From: Streptomyces sp. SAT1
GTDB taxonomy: Bacteria > Actinomycetota > Actinomycetes > Streptomycetales > Streptomycetaceae
Assembly (NCBI RefSeq): GCF_001654495.1
Contig: NZ_CP015849.1
Location: 6,861,001-6,925,000, forward strand
DNA length: 64,000 bases
Direction of reading: 5' to 3'
Part shown: in pieces, positions 33,908 to 42,362 of the stretch
Layout of the letters: the number at the start of each line of letters is the position of its first letter
How positions within the stretch are numbered: position 1 is the first letter of the stretch
Position numbers and translations under genes: made by a program
Notes under the pieces: generated by a model
The model's database searches: none
Seen by the model: only the letters and a program-made list of their open reading frames with translations
Told to the model about the DNA's origin: nothing

Positions 33908-33913
33908 TATCAT
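33908..33913 (+). promoter_or_regulatory. -10-like TATCAT in the kinase/sigma divergent region
   Basis: TATCAT (five of six to TATAAT) faces the sigma factor gene and lies 34 bases before its GTG. The reverse strand offers CATGAT 6 bases before the kinase ATG. The -35 elements are not clear. Confidence 0.4.
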
Positions 33914-33947
33914 GCCTGCTGCGAGATCGACTCCGAGGAGGCCCGTC

Positions 33948-34499
33948 GTGCCGGATGCGGCGCCGACCGAAGAACACGCCCGGCGCGCCGCCGCGGGCGA
34001 CCCGGCCGCTCTGGAGGAGCTGCTCCAGGAGATCCGCCCCGAGGTGCTGCGGCGCTGCGCGCGCTTCCTGCCCTGCCGCGAGGACGCGGAGGAGGCGGCG
34101 CAGGACGTCCTGCTCCAGGTCGCCCGGCGTATCACCACGTTCGAGGGCCGCAGCCGCTTCGGCACCTGGCTGTACACGGTGGTCGCCAACTGCTGCCGGC
34201 AGAAGTACCGCGAACTCAAGCGGCGCGCCGCCGAGCAGCCCGCCGCCCTGGAACCGGCCCAGCACGTCGACCCGCGCACCACCAGCGTCATCGCGGGCTC
34301 CCGGGTGGACCTCCTGGAGGCGCTGGAGCGGCTGGAGCGGGAGCATCCGCACCTGGTGGCGCCGCTGGTCTACCGGGACATCTGCCAGCTGGAGTACGCG
34401 GAGGCCGCCGAGCGGGCGGGGATCCCGCTGGGCACCCTGAAGTCGCGGCTGCACGAGGCACGCCGCCAGGTCAGACCCTGGCTGACCGACGCGTCCTGA
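33948..34499 (+). CDS. ECF subfamily RNA polymerase sigma factor
   Basis: The 183-residue sigma-70 family protein has region 2 (CREDAEEAAQDVLLQVARR, TFEGRSRFGTWLYTVVANCC) and region 4 (YRDICQLEYAEAAERAGIPLGTLKSRLHEAR). GTG at 33948 has GAGGAG 7 bases upstream and is preferred over the ATG at 33912. No anti-sigma gene is adjacent; the divergent membrane kinase may control it. Confidence 0.9.
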   Translation: MPDAAPTEEHARRAAAGDPAALEELLQEIRPEVLRRCARFLPCREDAEEAAQDVLLQVARRITTFEGRSRFGTWLYTVVANCCRQKYRELKRRAAEQPAALEPAQHVDPRTTSVIAGSRVDLLEALERLEREHPHLVAPLVYRDICQLEYAEAAERAGIPLGTLKSRLHEARRQVRPWLTDAS

Positions 34500-34519
34500 C
34501 ACCGGGCGGGCCCGGGGCG

Positions 34520-36904
34520 TCACTCCTCGCCGAGCAGGCTCAGCTCCGCCCAGATGGTCTTGCCCTCGGTGGTGTGGCGGCTGCCCCAGCGCTGGGTGAG
34601 CTGGGCGACCAGCAGCAGCCCGCGGCCGCCCTCGTCCCAGGTCTTGGCCCGGCGCAGATGCGGGGCGGTGTTGCTGGTGTCGGAGACCTCGCAGATCAGA
34701 TGGGTGTCGTCGTGGATCAGACGCAGCCTGATCGGCGGGGTGCCGTACCGGATGGCGTTGGTGACCAGCTCGCTCACCACCAGTTCGGCGGTGAACGCCA
34801 CCAGGTCGAGGCCCCAGGTGCCGAGCTGGTCGACGACCTGCTTGCGGACCGGCGCGACCAGCGACGGGTCCGCCGGGATGTCCCAGGTGGCCACCTGGGA
34901 GGGCGGCAGGCCGCGGGTGCGGGCCAGCAGCAGCGCCACGTCGTCGGCCGGGCTGCCCGCAGGGAGCAGCGCGTGCAGGACGCGGTCGCAGGACTCCTCC
35001 AGGGACTCGCCCCCTTCGGCCAGCGTCTCGCGCAGCAACAGCTGGCCCGCCTCCACGTTCCGCTCGCGGCTGTCGACCAGCCCGTCGGTGTAGAACGCCA
35101 GCACACTGCCCTCGTCGAGGTCCAGCTCGGCCGACTCGAACGGCAGTCCGCCCAGGCCGAGCGGCGGGCCGGGCGGCAGGTCGATCCTGCGGGGCGGGCC
35201 GTCCGGCGGGACCAGCACCGGCGCGGGATGTCCCGCACGGGCCAGCGTGCAGCGCCGCGACACCGGGTCGTACACCGCGTACAGGCAGGTCGCGCCGACC
35301 TCGCCGGGGCGGCCGTCCGCCTCGTCGCCGGCCTCGGCGGACATCCGTGCCACCACGTCGTCGAGGTGGGTGAGCAGTTCGTCGGGCGCGAGGTCGATGT
35401 CCGCGAGGGTGCGCACCGCCGTGCGCAGCCGGCCCATGGTGGCCGAGGCGCCCACCCCGTGCCCGATGACGTCCCCGACGACCAGGGCGACCCGCATCCC
35501 GGACAGCGGGATCACGTCGAACCAGTCGCCGCCCACGCCCGCGCGGGCGGCCGGGAGGTAGCGGGAGGCCGCCGTGACGGCGGCGGTGCGCGCCAGGGTG
35601 CGCGGCAGCAGGCTGCGCTGGAGCGCGAGGGCGGTCTCGCGCTCGCGCGAGTAGCGGCGGGCGTTGTCGATGCAGACGGCGGCGCGGGCCGTGACCTCCT
35701 CGGCCAGCAGCACGTCGTCGGGCAGGAAGCGGGCGGGCTGCGCGAACCGGGTGAAGACGGCGACCCCGAGCGTCATCCCGCGCGCCTTGATCGGCACCGA
35801 CATCGTGGAGTGGACGCCGAGCCGCCCCACCCGCAGGCTGCGCGCCGGGTTCCAGGCCAGCCACTTCGCCAGGTCGCCCGAGTTCTCGGAGACCACGATG
35901 GCGTGGCCCGACAGCAGGGAGGCGCCCTGCGGCGACGCCGCCGGGTACACCTCGGTCCCGCCGGGCGGCGTCACCGCCTCGGGGTCGCCGGGCGTCACCG
36001 ACCGGTGGGCGACGCGCCGCAGCTCGGCGGGCACGCTCAGGGTGCCGATGGGCAGCTCGCCGCCGTGCTGGGGCGGATCCACCAGGTCGACGCTGACGAA
36101 GTCGGCGAGGGCGGGCACACAGACGTCGGCCAGCTCCTGCGCGGTGCGGGTGACGTCGAGGGTGGTGCCGATGCGCACGCTGGCCTCGTTGACCAGTTGC
36201 AGCCGTTCGCGGGCACGGTACTGCTCGGTGAAGTCGTGGGCGGCGACGCACACCCCGCGCACCCGGCCCGTGGCGTCGGTGATCGGGGACAGCCGGGCCA
36301 TCCACGCGCTCGTCCGCCCGTCGCCGCCGACCGGCACGTAGGCGCGCACGTCGTGGGGGCGGCCGGTGTCCAGCACCTGGAGCATGCGCCGCTCGATGTC
36401 GGCGCTCTGCGGTCCGGCACCGATCTCGGAGTGGCGCAGGCCCCGCAGCCGGTCCCCGGAGACGCCGAGCACCGCCGCCATGGCGTCGTTGACGGCCCGC
36501 AGCCGCAGCCGGTCGTCGTAGAGCGCGACGGCGCACGGCGACTGGACGAGCCCGGCCGCCGACAGCGGATCGTCGTCCGGGTCCCCGGGCGCCGCGTCCT
36601 CCAGCGGGGTGACGGCGAGCCAGCCGCCGCCCTCCTGGGGGCGCCGCCGGTGCGCCAGCACCCAGACGGAGACGGTGTGCCCGTCGCGGTGACGCAGAGT
36701 GAGTACGCCCGACCAGCGGCCGCCGTCCGGCGGGGCGGCCGGAGCGCCGCCGGCCAGCAGGTCCGCGGCGGGCGCGGCCAGTACGTCGTCGGGCGCCCAG
36801 CCCAGCAGGCGGCGCGCGCCCTCGTTCCATTCGACGAGGATGCCGCGCTCGTCGACGACGGCCCGCGCCGTGGCGGCATCGTCGAACGGATAGACCGGAC
36901 TCAT
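34520..36904 (-). CDS. PAS/GAF/PP2C phosphatase with histidine-kinase-like ATPase
   Basis: The 794-residue regulator has two PAS domains (about 10-100 and 130-225) and a GAF domain (about 245-420). A SpoIIE-type PP2C phosphatase follows (about 440-645; GVGGDWFDVIPLSG, VVGDVIGHG, FYTDGLVDSR, DDVALLLAR), and last an HATPase_c anti-sigma-like domain (SELVTNAIRYG, GGRGLLLVAQLTQRWG). Such Streptomyces proteins control stress sigma factors by dephosphorylating anti-anti-sigma proteins. I chose the ATG at 36904, with GGAG 8 bases upstream; GTG 36949 and ATG 36937 remain possible. It is convergent with the ECF sigma gene. Confidence 0.9.
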   Translation of the reverse strand: MSPVYPFDDAATARAVVDERGILVEWNEGARRLLGWAPDDVLAAPAADLLAGGAPAAPPDGGRWSGVLTLRHRDGHTVSVWVLAHRRRPQEGGGWLAVTPLEDAAPGDPDDDPLSAAGLVQSPCAVALYDDRLRLRAVNDAMAAVLGVSGDRLRGLRHSEIGAGPQSADIERRMLQVLDTGRPHDVRAYVPVGGDGRTSAWMARLSPITDATGRVRGVCVAAHDFTEQYRARERLQLVNEASVRIGTTLDVTRTAQELADVCVPALADFVSVDLVDPPQHGGELPIGTLSVPAELRRVAHRSVTPGDPEAVTPPGGTEVYPAASPQGASLLSGHAIVVSENSGDLAKWLAWNPARSLRVGRLGVHSTMSVPIKARGMTLGVAVFTRFAQPARFLPDDVLLAEEVTARAAVCIDNARRYSRERETALALQRSLLPRTLARTAAVTAASRYLPAARAGVGGDWFDVIPLSGMRVALVVGDVIGHGVGASATMGRLRTAVRTLADIDLAPDELLTHLDDVVARMSAEAGDEADGRPGEVGATCLYAVYDPVSRRCTLARAGHPAPVLVPPDGPPRRIDLPPGPPLGLGGLPFESAELDLDEGSVLAFYTDGLVDSRERNVEAGQLLLRETLAEGGESLEESCDRVLHALLPAGSPADDVALLLARTRGLPPSQVATWDIPADPSLVAPVRKQVVDQLGTWGLDLVAFTAELVVSELVTNAIRYGTPPIRLRLIHDDTHLICEVSDTSNTAPHLRRAKTWDEGGRGLLLVAQLTQRWGSRHTTEGKTIWAELSLLGEE

Positions 36905-37088
36905 CCTCGCCACTCCATCGCGCACACTCACAGTCATCAGGTGTGTCACTCGCGTTCCAGCGTAGTGCGTACCGGCCCGGCGCGGTCGGCCGCCCCCCGC
37001 CGGAGCGGCGTGGGCGGCGCACAGGTCCGGCGCCGGCCGCCGCCGCCCGGCCCGCGGTACCGCCGCAGACCTCTCTGACCAGGGGCTA

Positions 37089-37117
37089 TTTACGCGTCAG
37101 TACCCGAGCGGTACCGT
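37089..37117 (+). promoter_or_regulatory. toxin-antitoxin promoter and operator
   Basis: TTTACG (37089-37094) and TACCGT (37112-37117) are 17 bp apart and lead to a leaderless ATG at 37125. The perfect inverted repeat GTACC-N5-GGTAC (37100-37114) lies in the spacer, where an RHH antitoxin would autoregulate. Confidence 0.6.
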
Positions 37118-37124
37118 ATGGCCC

Positions 37125-37370
37125 ATGCCAGCGCTCAATGTGGAGTTCAGCGACCGCGAGCTAGAGGACCTGCGGCAGATCGCCAAGGAACGCGGTACGT
37201 CGATGAAGGCGCTCGTGCGCGAGGCGGCGGCGGCGGACATAGCCCGGCACCGCGCCCTCCAGGAGGGCGCCGAGGCGTTCCGCCGGTTCTTCGCGGGGCA
37301 CGCCGACGAGTTCGCCGCCGCCTTCCCCGAGGACGAGCCGACCGGCAGGGACGAGGGACGGGCCGCCTGA
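37125..37370 (+). CDS. ribbon-helix-helix antitoxin
   Basis: The 81-residue protein starts with a short beta strand and two helices (ALNVEFSDRELEDLRQIAKERGTS, MKALVREAA) typical of RHH DNA-binding antitoxins. An acidic C-terminal helix is likely to wrap the toxin. The toxin gene follows 3 bases after its stop. Confidence 0.85.
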   Translation: MPALNVEFSDRELEDLRQIAKERGTSMKALVREAAAADIARHRALQEGAEAFRRFFAGHADEFAAAFPEDEPTGRDEGRAA

Positions 37371-37373
37371 GCG

Positions 37374-37751
37374 ATGACCCCCGTCCTGCACATCGACGTG
37401 CCCTGGCTGCTCCAGCGCCACGAGGAAGTACTCCCGGACCAGCCCACGGTCAACGACTTCTCCGCCCTGGTGGCCGCCGTCGCCCGGCACCGCGTGGATC
37501 CGCCCCGCCTGGGTGTCGACTCCGACCCGGCCTGGCGGGCCGCGGCCCTGCTGCACACCCTCGCCCTGCTCAAGCCCCTGCCCTCGGCCAACGCCCGCTT
37601 CGCCTGCGCCACCGCCGTCGCCTACATGTACGTCAGCGGCGTCGGCATCGACCCGCCCTACGGCGCCCTCGTCGACCTCGCCCGCGACCTGATGTCCGGC
37701 AAGACCGACGTCTACGGCGCCGCCGACCGGCTGCGCTCCTGGGAGATCTGA
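37374..37751 (+). CDS. Fic/Doc-like toxin component
   Basis: The 125-residue helical protein has the core layout of Doc toxins (LHIDVPWLLQRHEEVL at the start, PPYGALVDLARDLMSGK near the end). In place of the Fic catalytic HxFx(D/N)(A/G)N(K/R)R it has LPSANARFACA, so the His is missing while the N-x-R part is retained. It may be inactive as an AMP/phospho-transferase or use a changed chemistry. Close Streptomyces relatives are annotated as Fic-family toxin components. Confidence 0.78.
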   Translation: MTPVLHIDVPWLLQRHEEVLPDQPTVNDFSALVAAVARHRVDPPRLGVDSDPAWRAAALLHTLALLKPLPSANARFACATAVAYMYVSGVGIDPPYGALVDLARDLMSGKTDVYGAADRLRSWEI

Positions 37752-37779
37752 GCGGCGGCGCCCCGCGCCCGCCCGCCGC

Positions 37780-38949
37780 TCACCGGGCGTCCTCCACCAG
37801 GTCGGCGGCGCTCACGGTGGCCGGTGCGGCGTGGCCCGACAGGGCGAGGGTGAGGTCGAACTCCGCCAGCACGCAGCGGATCACATGCTCCACGCCCGCC
37901 CGGCCGTCCAGACCGAGCCCGTAGACGTAGGGCCTGCCCAGCAGCACCGCCCGCGCGCCGAGCGCGAGCGCCTTGAAGACGTCGTCGCCGGTGCGTACGC
38001 CGCTGTCGAACAGCACGGAGAGCCGGTCGCCGACCGCCGCCGCCACCCCGGGCAGCGCGTCGGCGGCGGCGATCGCACCGGCCACCTGGCGTCCGCCGTG
38101 GTTGGACACCACCACCCCGTCCATCCCGGCGTCGGCGGCCGCTCGGGCGTCGTCCGGGTGCAGGACGCCCTTCAGGACGATCGGACCGTCCCAGTGCTCC
38201 CGCAGGAACGCCAGGTCCGGCCAGGTCTTTCCGGGGTCCGCGAACAGGTCGACGAAGCGCAGCACCGCCGCGTCCAGGTCCTCGTGCACCGGCTTGGCGA
38301 GGCCGGACAGGAAGGCCGGGTCGGTGAAGTAGTTCGCGGTGCCCACCCCGCGCAGGAACGGCAGATACGCCTGGTCGAGGTCGCGGGGGCGCCAGGCCAG
38401 CAGCGGGGTGTCCAGGGTGACGACGAGGACGCCGAAGCCGCACGCGCGGGCCCGCTCCAGGAAGCTCCGGGTCACCTCGCGGTCCTTGGCCCAGTACAGC
38501 TGGAACCAGCGCTCGGCGTCCCCCATCGCCTCCGCCACCTGCTCCATGGGGGTACTGGAGGCCGACGACAGCACGAACGGCACGCCCTGCGCGGCGGCGG
38601 CCAGCGCCGCCGCCGTCTCCGCCTCCGGATGCATGATCGACAGCACCCCGACCGGTGCCAGGGCCAGCGGCGCGGACAGGGTGCGCCCCAGCACCTCGGC
38701 CGACAGGTCACGCTCGTGCACGTCGCGCAGCATGCGCGGTACGATCCGCCGCCGGTCCAGGGCCGCCCGGTTGGCCCGCGCGGTACTGCCGTTGCCCGCG
38801 CTGCCCGCCACATAACCGACCGGACCCGGGCCGAGCCGCCGCTCGGTCAGTTCCTCCAGGCGGCTCATGTCGGTGGGCAGCCGGGGCACCTCGCCCGTCA
38901 TGCCGCGCAGATAGATCTCGTACTGGAAGTCCGCCCGGTGCCCCGCCAT
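37780..38949 (-). CDS. FMN-dependent alpha-hydroxy-acid oxidase
   Basis: The 389-residue enzyme is of the lactate oxidase/lactate 2-monooxygenase family. It has LAPVGVLSIMHPEAE (FMN site), FQLYWAKDRE, TLDTPLLAWRPRDLD, GPIVLKGVLHPDDA with catalytic Lys, and the active-site VVSNHGGRQ. It oxidises an L-2-hydroxy acid such as lactate with O2. The 15-residue N-terminal AGHRADFQYEIYL resembles lactate 2-monooxygenase. Confidence 0.93.
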   Translation of the reverse strand: MAGHRADFQYEIYLRGMTGEVPRLPTDMSRLEELTERRLGPGPVGYVAGSAGNGSTARANRAALDRRRIVPRMLRDVHERDLSAEVLGRTLSAPLALAPVGVLSIMHPEAETAAALAAAAQGVPFVLSSASSTPMEQVAEAMGDAERWFQLYWAKDREVTRSFLERARACGFGVLVVTLDTPLLAWRPRDLDQAYLPFLRGVGTANYFTDPAFLSGLAKPVHEDLDAAVLRFVDLFADPGKTWPDLAFLREHWDGPIVLKGVLHPDDARAAADAGMDGVVVSNHGGRQVAGAIAAADALPGVAAAVGDRLSVLFDSGVRTGDDVFKALALGARAVLLGRPYVYGLGLDGRAGVEHVIRCVLAEFDLTLALSGHAAPATVSAADLVEDAR

Positions 38950-39385
38950 CCGTACGCCGCCTCTCGTCGTCCGCCGCCTGCCGGCCGCCGCCCATACTGG
39001 CGGGCAGGGGCGGGGGCGTCCATGGTCCGGTGCCGCACACCAAGGCGCACGCGCCGGACGGCGGGGTACGGAGGCGGGGCGCGCGGATGGCCGGGAGGTG
39101 AACCGGAGGCGGAACCGGTCCGGACCAACCGGAATGTTTCAGGCCGATTGCCGAGCGCGCAGTTCAGGCCATCCGGCCGGATTCCGTGATCGTCGGGCCC
39201 ATGGATGAGGGCCCGGCACGTGAAGATTCCGTGACTTCACGCCACTGATTCAACACGCAAGGTTACCGAAAGCAGTGGGTCCGATGTGAGTTTCCGCCGC
39301 GGACTCGGCAGACTCCCGCTCGCCGGGCCGGTGCCGACCGTGCCGGACCCGCCACCCGACGACACCTTGCGGAAGGAAGCACACA
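38950..39385. other. intergenic region upstream of the protease inhibitor
   Basis: A 436-bp gap between divergent genes. It contains the direct repeat GATTCCGTGA (about 39180 and 39224), an inverted repeat CGTGAAG/CTTCACG around 39219-39241 and an AdpA-like site (39235-39244). No credible coding sequence was found. Confidence 0.6.
39235..39244 (-). promoter_or_regulatory. AdpA-like binding site
   Basis: TGGCGTGAAG on the minus strand matches the AdpA consensus TGGCSNGWWY at nine of ten positions, about 140 bp before the inhibitor gene. AdpA is known to activate the S. griseus subtilisin inhibitor gene. Confidence 0.45.
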
Positions 39386-39826
39386 ATGCGGAACACCGCG
39401 CGCTGGGCAGCCACCCTCGCTCTGACGGCCACCGCCGTCTGCGGACCTCTCGGCGGAGCCGCCCTGGCCGCTCCGTCCGGCGCCCCCGCCTCGCTCTACG
39501 CCCCCTCGGCCCTGGTGCTCACCGTGGGCCACGGCGACAGCGCCGCCACCGCGGCCCCGGAACGCGCCGTCACCCTCAGCTGCGCCCCCACCGCCTCCGG
39601 CACACACCCGGCACCGGCCGAGGCGTGCGCCGAACTGCGCGCCACCGGCGGCGACCTGGCGGCGCTGGCCGCCCGCGCGGACGCCGATGTGCTGTGCACC
39701 CGGGAGTACGCCCCCGTGACGGTCACCGCCGACGGCGTCTGGCAGGGCCTGCGGGTCTCCTTCCGGCACACCTATGCCAACGCGTGCGCGAAGAACGCCG
39801 CCCTGACGAGCGTCTTCGCCTTCTGA
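39386..39826 (+). CDS. sti1: secreted subtilisin inhibitor (SSI family)
   Basis: The 146-residue precursor has a Sec signal (about 28 residues ending ALAAPS) and the SSI domain beginning [15 protein letters not shown]. The two disulfide pairs are visible (TLSC/AEACAEL and VLCT/ANACAK). The reactive loop reads CTREYAP, aligning with CPMVYDP of classical SSI, so the P1 residue is Arg106 instead of Met. This suggests inhibition of trypsin-like rather than subtilisin-like proteases. GGAAGG lies before the ATG. It is extracellular and developmentally regulated in relatives. Confidence 0.94.
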   Translation: MRNTARWAATLALTATAVCGPLGGAALAAPSGAPASLYAPSALVLTVGHGDSAATAAPERAVTLSCAPTASGTHPAPAEACAELRATGGDLAALAARADADVLCTREYAPVTVTADGVWQGLRVSFRHTYANACAKNAALTSVFAF

Positions 39827-39830
39827 GACC

Positions 39831-39912
39831 GGGATCGCGCGGTCCCCGCGCAGCAGTGAGGGTCCCGTGACTGGGGAGTGCGGGCCCTGGCGCGGGGACC
39901 GGCGGCGATCCC
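39831..39912. terminator. long inverted repeat after the inhibitor gene
   Basis: 39831-39851 pairs with 39890-39912 (19 of about 21 bases with a small bulge), and a short GCGCGG/CCGCGC hairpin lies at its start. It begins 5 bases after the inhibitor stop and is a strong terminator candidate. Confidence 0.7.
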
Positions 39913-39970
39913 GCCCCAGGGGCCGGCGGGCGGAGTGGGGCCTCCCGCCGGCTCCTGGCATCGCGGCGTG

Positions 39971-40258
39971 TCACCCGGGCACGTCCGGCACGGTACGGTC
40001 ACGGCCTCCGACCGGCCCGCCGGACGGGCCCGGGGCGCGCCTGCGGTGACTCGTGTCGCACCACGGATAGCGGCGGCTGCGCCGACAGGTGCACAGCGCC
40101 ACCCGGAACCGGTCGGAGGAGACCGTGGTCCCGTCCTCCAGTTCCACCTCCACGGGGCCGTCCAGCAGGACCGGGCCCTGCCGCCGCACGGTCACCCGGC
40201 ACGGCGGAGCCTCGGGCCGCGGCGCGGGCCCGGCGCTGTCACAGGGGTCGTTCGGCAC
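39971..40258 (-). CDS. CDGSH iron-sulfur domain protein
   Basis: The 95-residue protein carries the CDGSH cluster motif CTCRRSRRYPWCDTSH (three Cys and one His binding a 2Fe-2S cluster, with Thr replacing Gly of CDGSH). The N-terminal half forms the small beta wing (GPVLLDGPVEVELEDGTTV). These proteins serve redox or cluster-transfer roles. Its GTG start lies 20 bp inside the end of the methyltransferase gene, so it is translationally coupled to it. Confidence 0.9.
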   Translation of the reverse strand: MPNDPCDSAGPAPRPEAPPCRVTVRRQGPVLLDGPVEVELEDGTTVSSDRFRVALCTCRRSRRYPWCDTSHRRRAPGPSGGPVGGRDRTVPDVPG

Positions 40259-40892
40259 GGATGACCACCAGCTCTTCCCGTTCCTCGGCCGCGTCCAGCA
40301 GCCCGCTGGCCCGCAGCCACTCCTGCCGCGTCCGCAGCACCGGACCGAAACCGATCCAGCGCCTGCGCACCACGGCCGCCTTGCAGCCGCTCGCCCGCAG
40401 CAGGTCCAGGGTGCGGTCCGGATCGCTCAGCGCCGAGTGGACCAGCAGCAGCACGCCCGCGGGGCGCAGCAGCCCGGGGCCGTCCCGGCAGATCCGGTCC
40501 AGGACGAGCCGCCCGTCGTGCCCGCCGTCCCAGGCGCGTGACCTGCCGCGCGGGGCGTGCCGCGCTGGAGGAGCGGGGACGTAGGGCGGATTGGCGAGGA
40601 CGAGGTCGAAGGACCGCCCGCGCACCGGCCCGAACAGGTTGCCGCGGTGGGCGCGCACCGGCAGCCCGTTCAGCCGGGCGTTGAGCCGGGTGGTCCACAC
40701 CGCCCGGCGCGACACGTCGACCGCGCTCACCCGTGCGCCGCGCCGGGCGGCCGCCAGCGCCAGCTCACCGCTGCCCGTGCCCACGTCCAGGACCCGCGCC
40801 CCCGGCTCGAGTACCTCGTCGGACAGGGCCTCGGCCAGCAGCGCGGTGTCCTCCTGCGGGGCGTACACGCCCGGAAACACGAATCTGTTCAC
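40239..40892 (-). CDS. HemK-like class I methyltransferase
   Basis: The 217-residue protein has SAM motif I VLDVGTGSGELALAAA and the N5-glutamine/adenine-type motif LVLANPPYVPAP. The layout is that of short HemK2-type methyltransferases, which modify glutamine in release factors, or of small-molecule methyltransferases. GTG start. It lies between a CDGSH gene and a haem-oxygenase-like gene on the same strand. Confidence 0.88.
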   Translation of the reverse strand: MNRFVFPGVYAPQEDTALLAEALSDEVLEPGARVLDVGTGSGELALAAARRGARVSAVDVSRRAVWTTRLNARLNGLPVRAHRGNLFGPVRGRSFDLVLANPPYVPAPPARHAPRGRSRAWDGGHDGRLVLDRICRDGPGLLRPAGVLLLVHSALSDPDRTLDLLRASGCKAAVVRRRWIGFGPVLRTRQEWLRASGLLDAAEEREELVVIRAERPL

Positions 40893-40919
40893 GCCCCGCG
40901 AGTACCCCGTCTCCCGCGT

Positions 40920-41945
40920 TCAGTGCCGTCCGCCCGCGAGGACCGGTGCGGCCGCCTCGATCGGGACGCGCAGCGCCGAGCGGCCCGCGCGCCAGTCGGT
41001 GAGGAGCCGGTCGCCGAGCCGGTCCTCCAGATGGCCGGTGGCGTCGATGCCGAAGGCGACATCGGCCGCCAGGTGCGGTTCCTCCGCCAGCAGCCCGGCG
41101 ATCACCTCGTGGCGCACCACCTGCTCGTGCACCGCGTCCGCCTCGACGTGCTCGTCGTAGAAGAAGACGGCGGCGGGTCCGGCGCCGGTGCGCCGCAGCG
41201 CCTCGGCGAGCCGCCGGGAGCCGGGCGAGGAGGTGATCTCGACCGCGGCGAAATGCCCCACCAGCGCACCGCGCAGCGCGCGGTGCAGCCCGAACAGCGA
41301 CATCAGGTTCACGGTGGCCAGCACCTCCGCCGTGCCCGCGTCCAGATAGCGGCCGTACGACGTGTCGAGGTCCAGGTCCCGCATCAGGTCGGCGAAGAGC
41401 CGGGCGTGCACGCGTTCGGCCCGGCCGCCCCCGTACTCGTCGAACTCCACCGCCGCCATCGCCGCCTTGGCCCGGCCCCACAGCCGGGGCAGCACCCAGG
41501 CGTGCGGGTCGGCCTCCTTCAGGTGGTACAGGGAGCGCAGGGCGGCGTACTCGCGCAACTGCCACAGCTCGCCCTCGTCCCGCAGATAGTGGGAGACGCC
41601 GGTGCCGTGCACCGGCTCGACCAGGAGGTCGTCGAGCGCGTCGTCGACACCGGCGTGGCAGGTCGCGTCGGTGCGCAGCGCGGTGAGGAAGCGCCGTTCC
41701 AGCGCGGCCCGCACGGTGAGGAGGGCCGGGTCCCACTCACGCTCGGCGGCGACACCGGCGAACGAGCGGTAGTGCAGCTCGTAGCAGAGGTAGAGGGCCA
41801 GGTGCAGATCGTCGCCGTACGGCGCCGTGGTGGCGGCGTCCTCGGCGCGGGGGAGCGGGCCGGTGCCGCGCAGGTACTCCCGCACGCCCGCGCTCAGCGG
41901 TCCGCGGGCGGGCGGCAGCTCGGGTCCTCGGTGATCGTCGTCCAT
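40920..41945 (-). CDS. iron-containing redox enzyme (haem-oxygenase-like fold)
   Basis: The 341-residue mostly helical protein belongs to the haem-oxygenase-like di-iron oxidase group. Possible metal ligands are visible in FYDEHVEADAVHEQVVRHE and in an earlier ELHYRSF...EREWDP segment. The family includes oxidases and N-oxygenases acting on amino-acid or fatty-acid substrates; the substrate here is unknown. It forms a same-strand group with the methyltransferase and CDGSH genes (27 bp spacing), suggesting redox coupling. Confidence 0.8.
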   Translation of the reverse strand: MDDDHRGPELPPARGPLSAGVREYLRGTGPLPRAEDAATTAPYGDDLHLALYLCYELHYRSFAGVAAEREWDPALLTVRAALERRFLTALRTDATCHAGVDDALDDLLVEPVHGTGVSHYLRDEGELWQLREYAALRSLYHLKEADPHAWVLPRLWGRAKAAMAAVEFDEYGGGRAERVHARLFADLMRDLDLDTSYGRYLDAGTAEVLATVNLMSLFGLHRALRGALVGHFAAVEITSSPGSRRLAEALRRTGAGPAAVFFYDEHVEADAVHEQVVRHEVIAGLLAEEPHLAADVAFGIDATGHLEDRLGDRLLTDWRAGRSALRVPIEAAAPVLAGGRH

Positions 41946-42010
41946 GGCGCACGGGTACCCGGCAACCGCCCCGCCACCCCCGGCCCGGCCGGTCCCCGGG
42001 CCGCCGCGGC

Positions 42011-42214
42011 TCAGTCCGTCCCGGCGCCGTCCCCGGCGCCGTCGTCGTCCGCGGCCTCCTCCTGCGCCCGGGTGCTGGGGGTGACCGCCTCCCCGGCCTC
42101 GCCCCGGTGGCGCCGGTCGCGGCGCTCGCCCACATCCGTCTCGGCCTTCTCGAACTCGCGCAGCACCTCGCCGAGCGCCGTCTCCGGCCGCTGTCCGCCG
42201 TCCTTGTCCGGCAT
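42011..42214 (-). CDS. small acidic hypothetical protein
   Basis: The 67-residue, highly charged protein (TALGEVLREFEKAETDVGERRDRR segment predicted helical, acidic C-terminus with AQEEAADDDGAG) has AAGGAG 9 bases before its ATG. It has no recognised domain and is probably cytoplasmic. Confidence 0.6.
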   Translation of the reverse strand: MPDKDGGQRPETALGEVLREFEKAETDVGERRDRRHRGEAGEAVTPSTRAQEEAADDDGAGDGAGTD

Positions 42215-42362
42215 GACCGCCGCTCCTTCCGCTCTCGCTCTCTTCCATCACTCTTCCGTCCCGCTCCGTCTTCCCCGGACTTCCCGCCTCTCCCTCGTCT
42301 CTTTCCGGCACGTCCCCTCGTCCTCCTCGGCTTCGCGCCCCTCCACGGGCCGTCCGGTGACG

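Noticed and set aside
32217-37022. single 1601-codon minus-strand open frame
   Set aside because: Only its 3' part is the kinase; the remainder is a shadow of the sigma factor and phosphatase genes in other frames.
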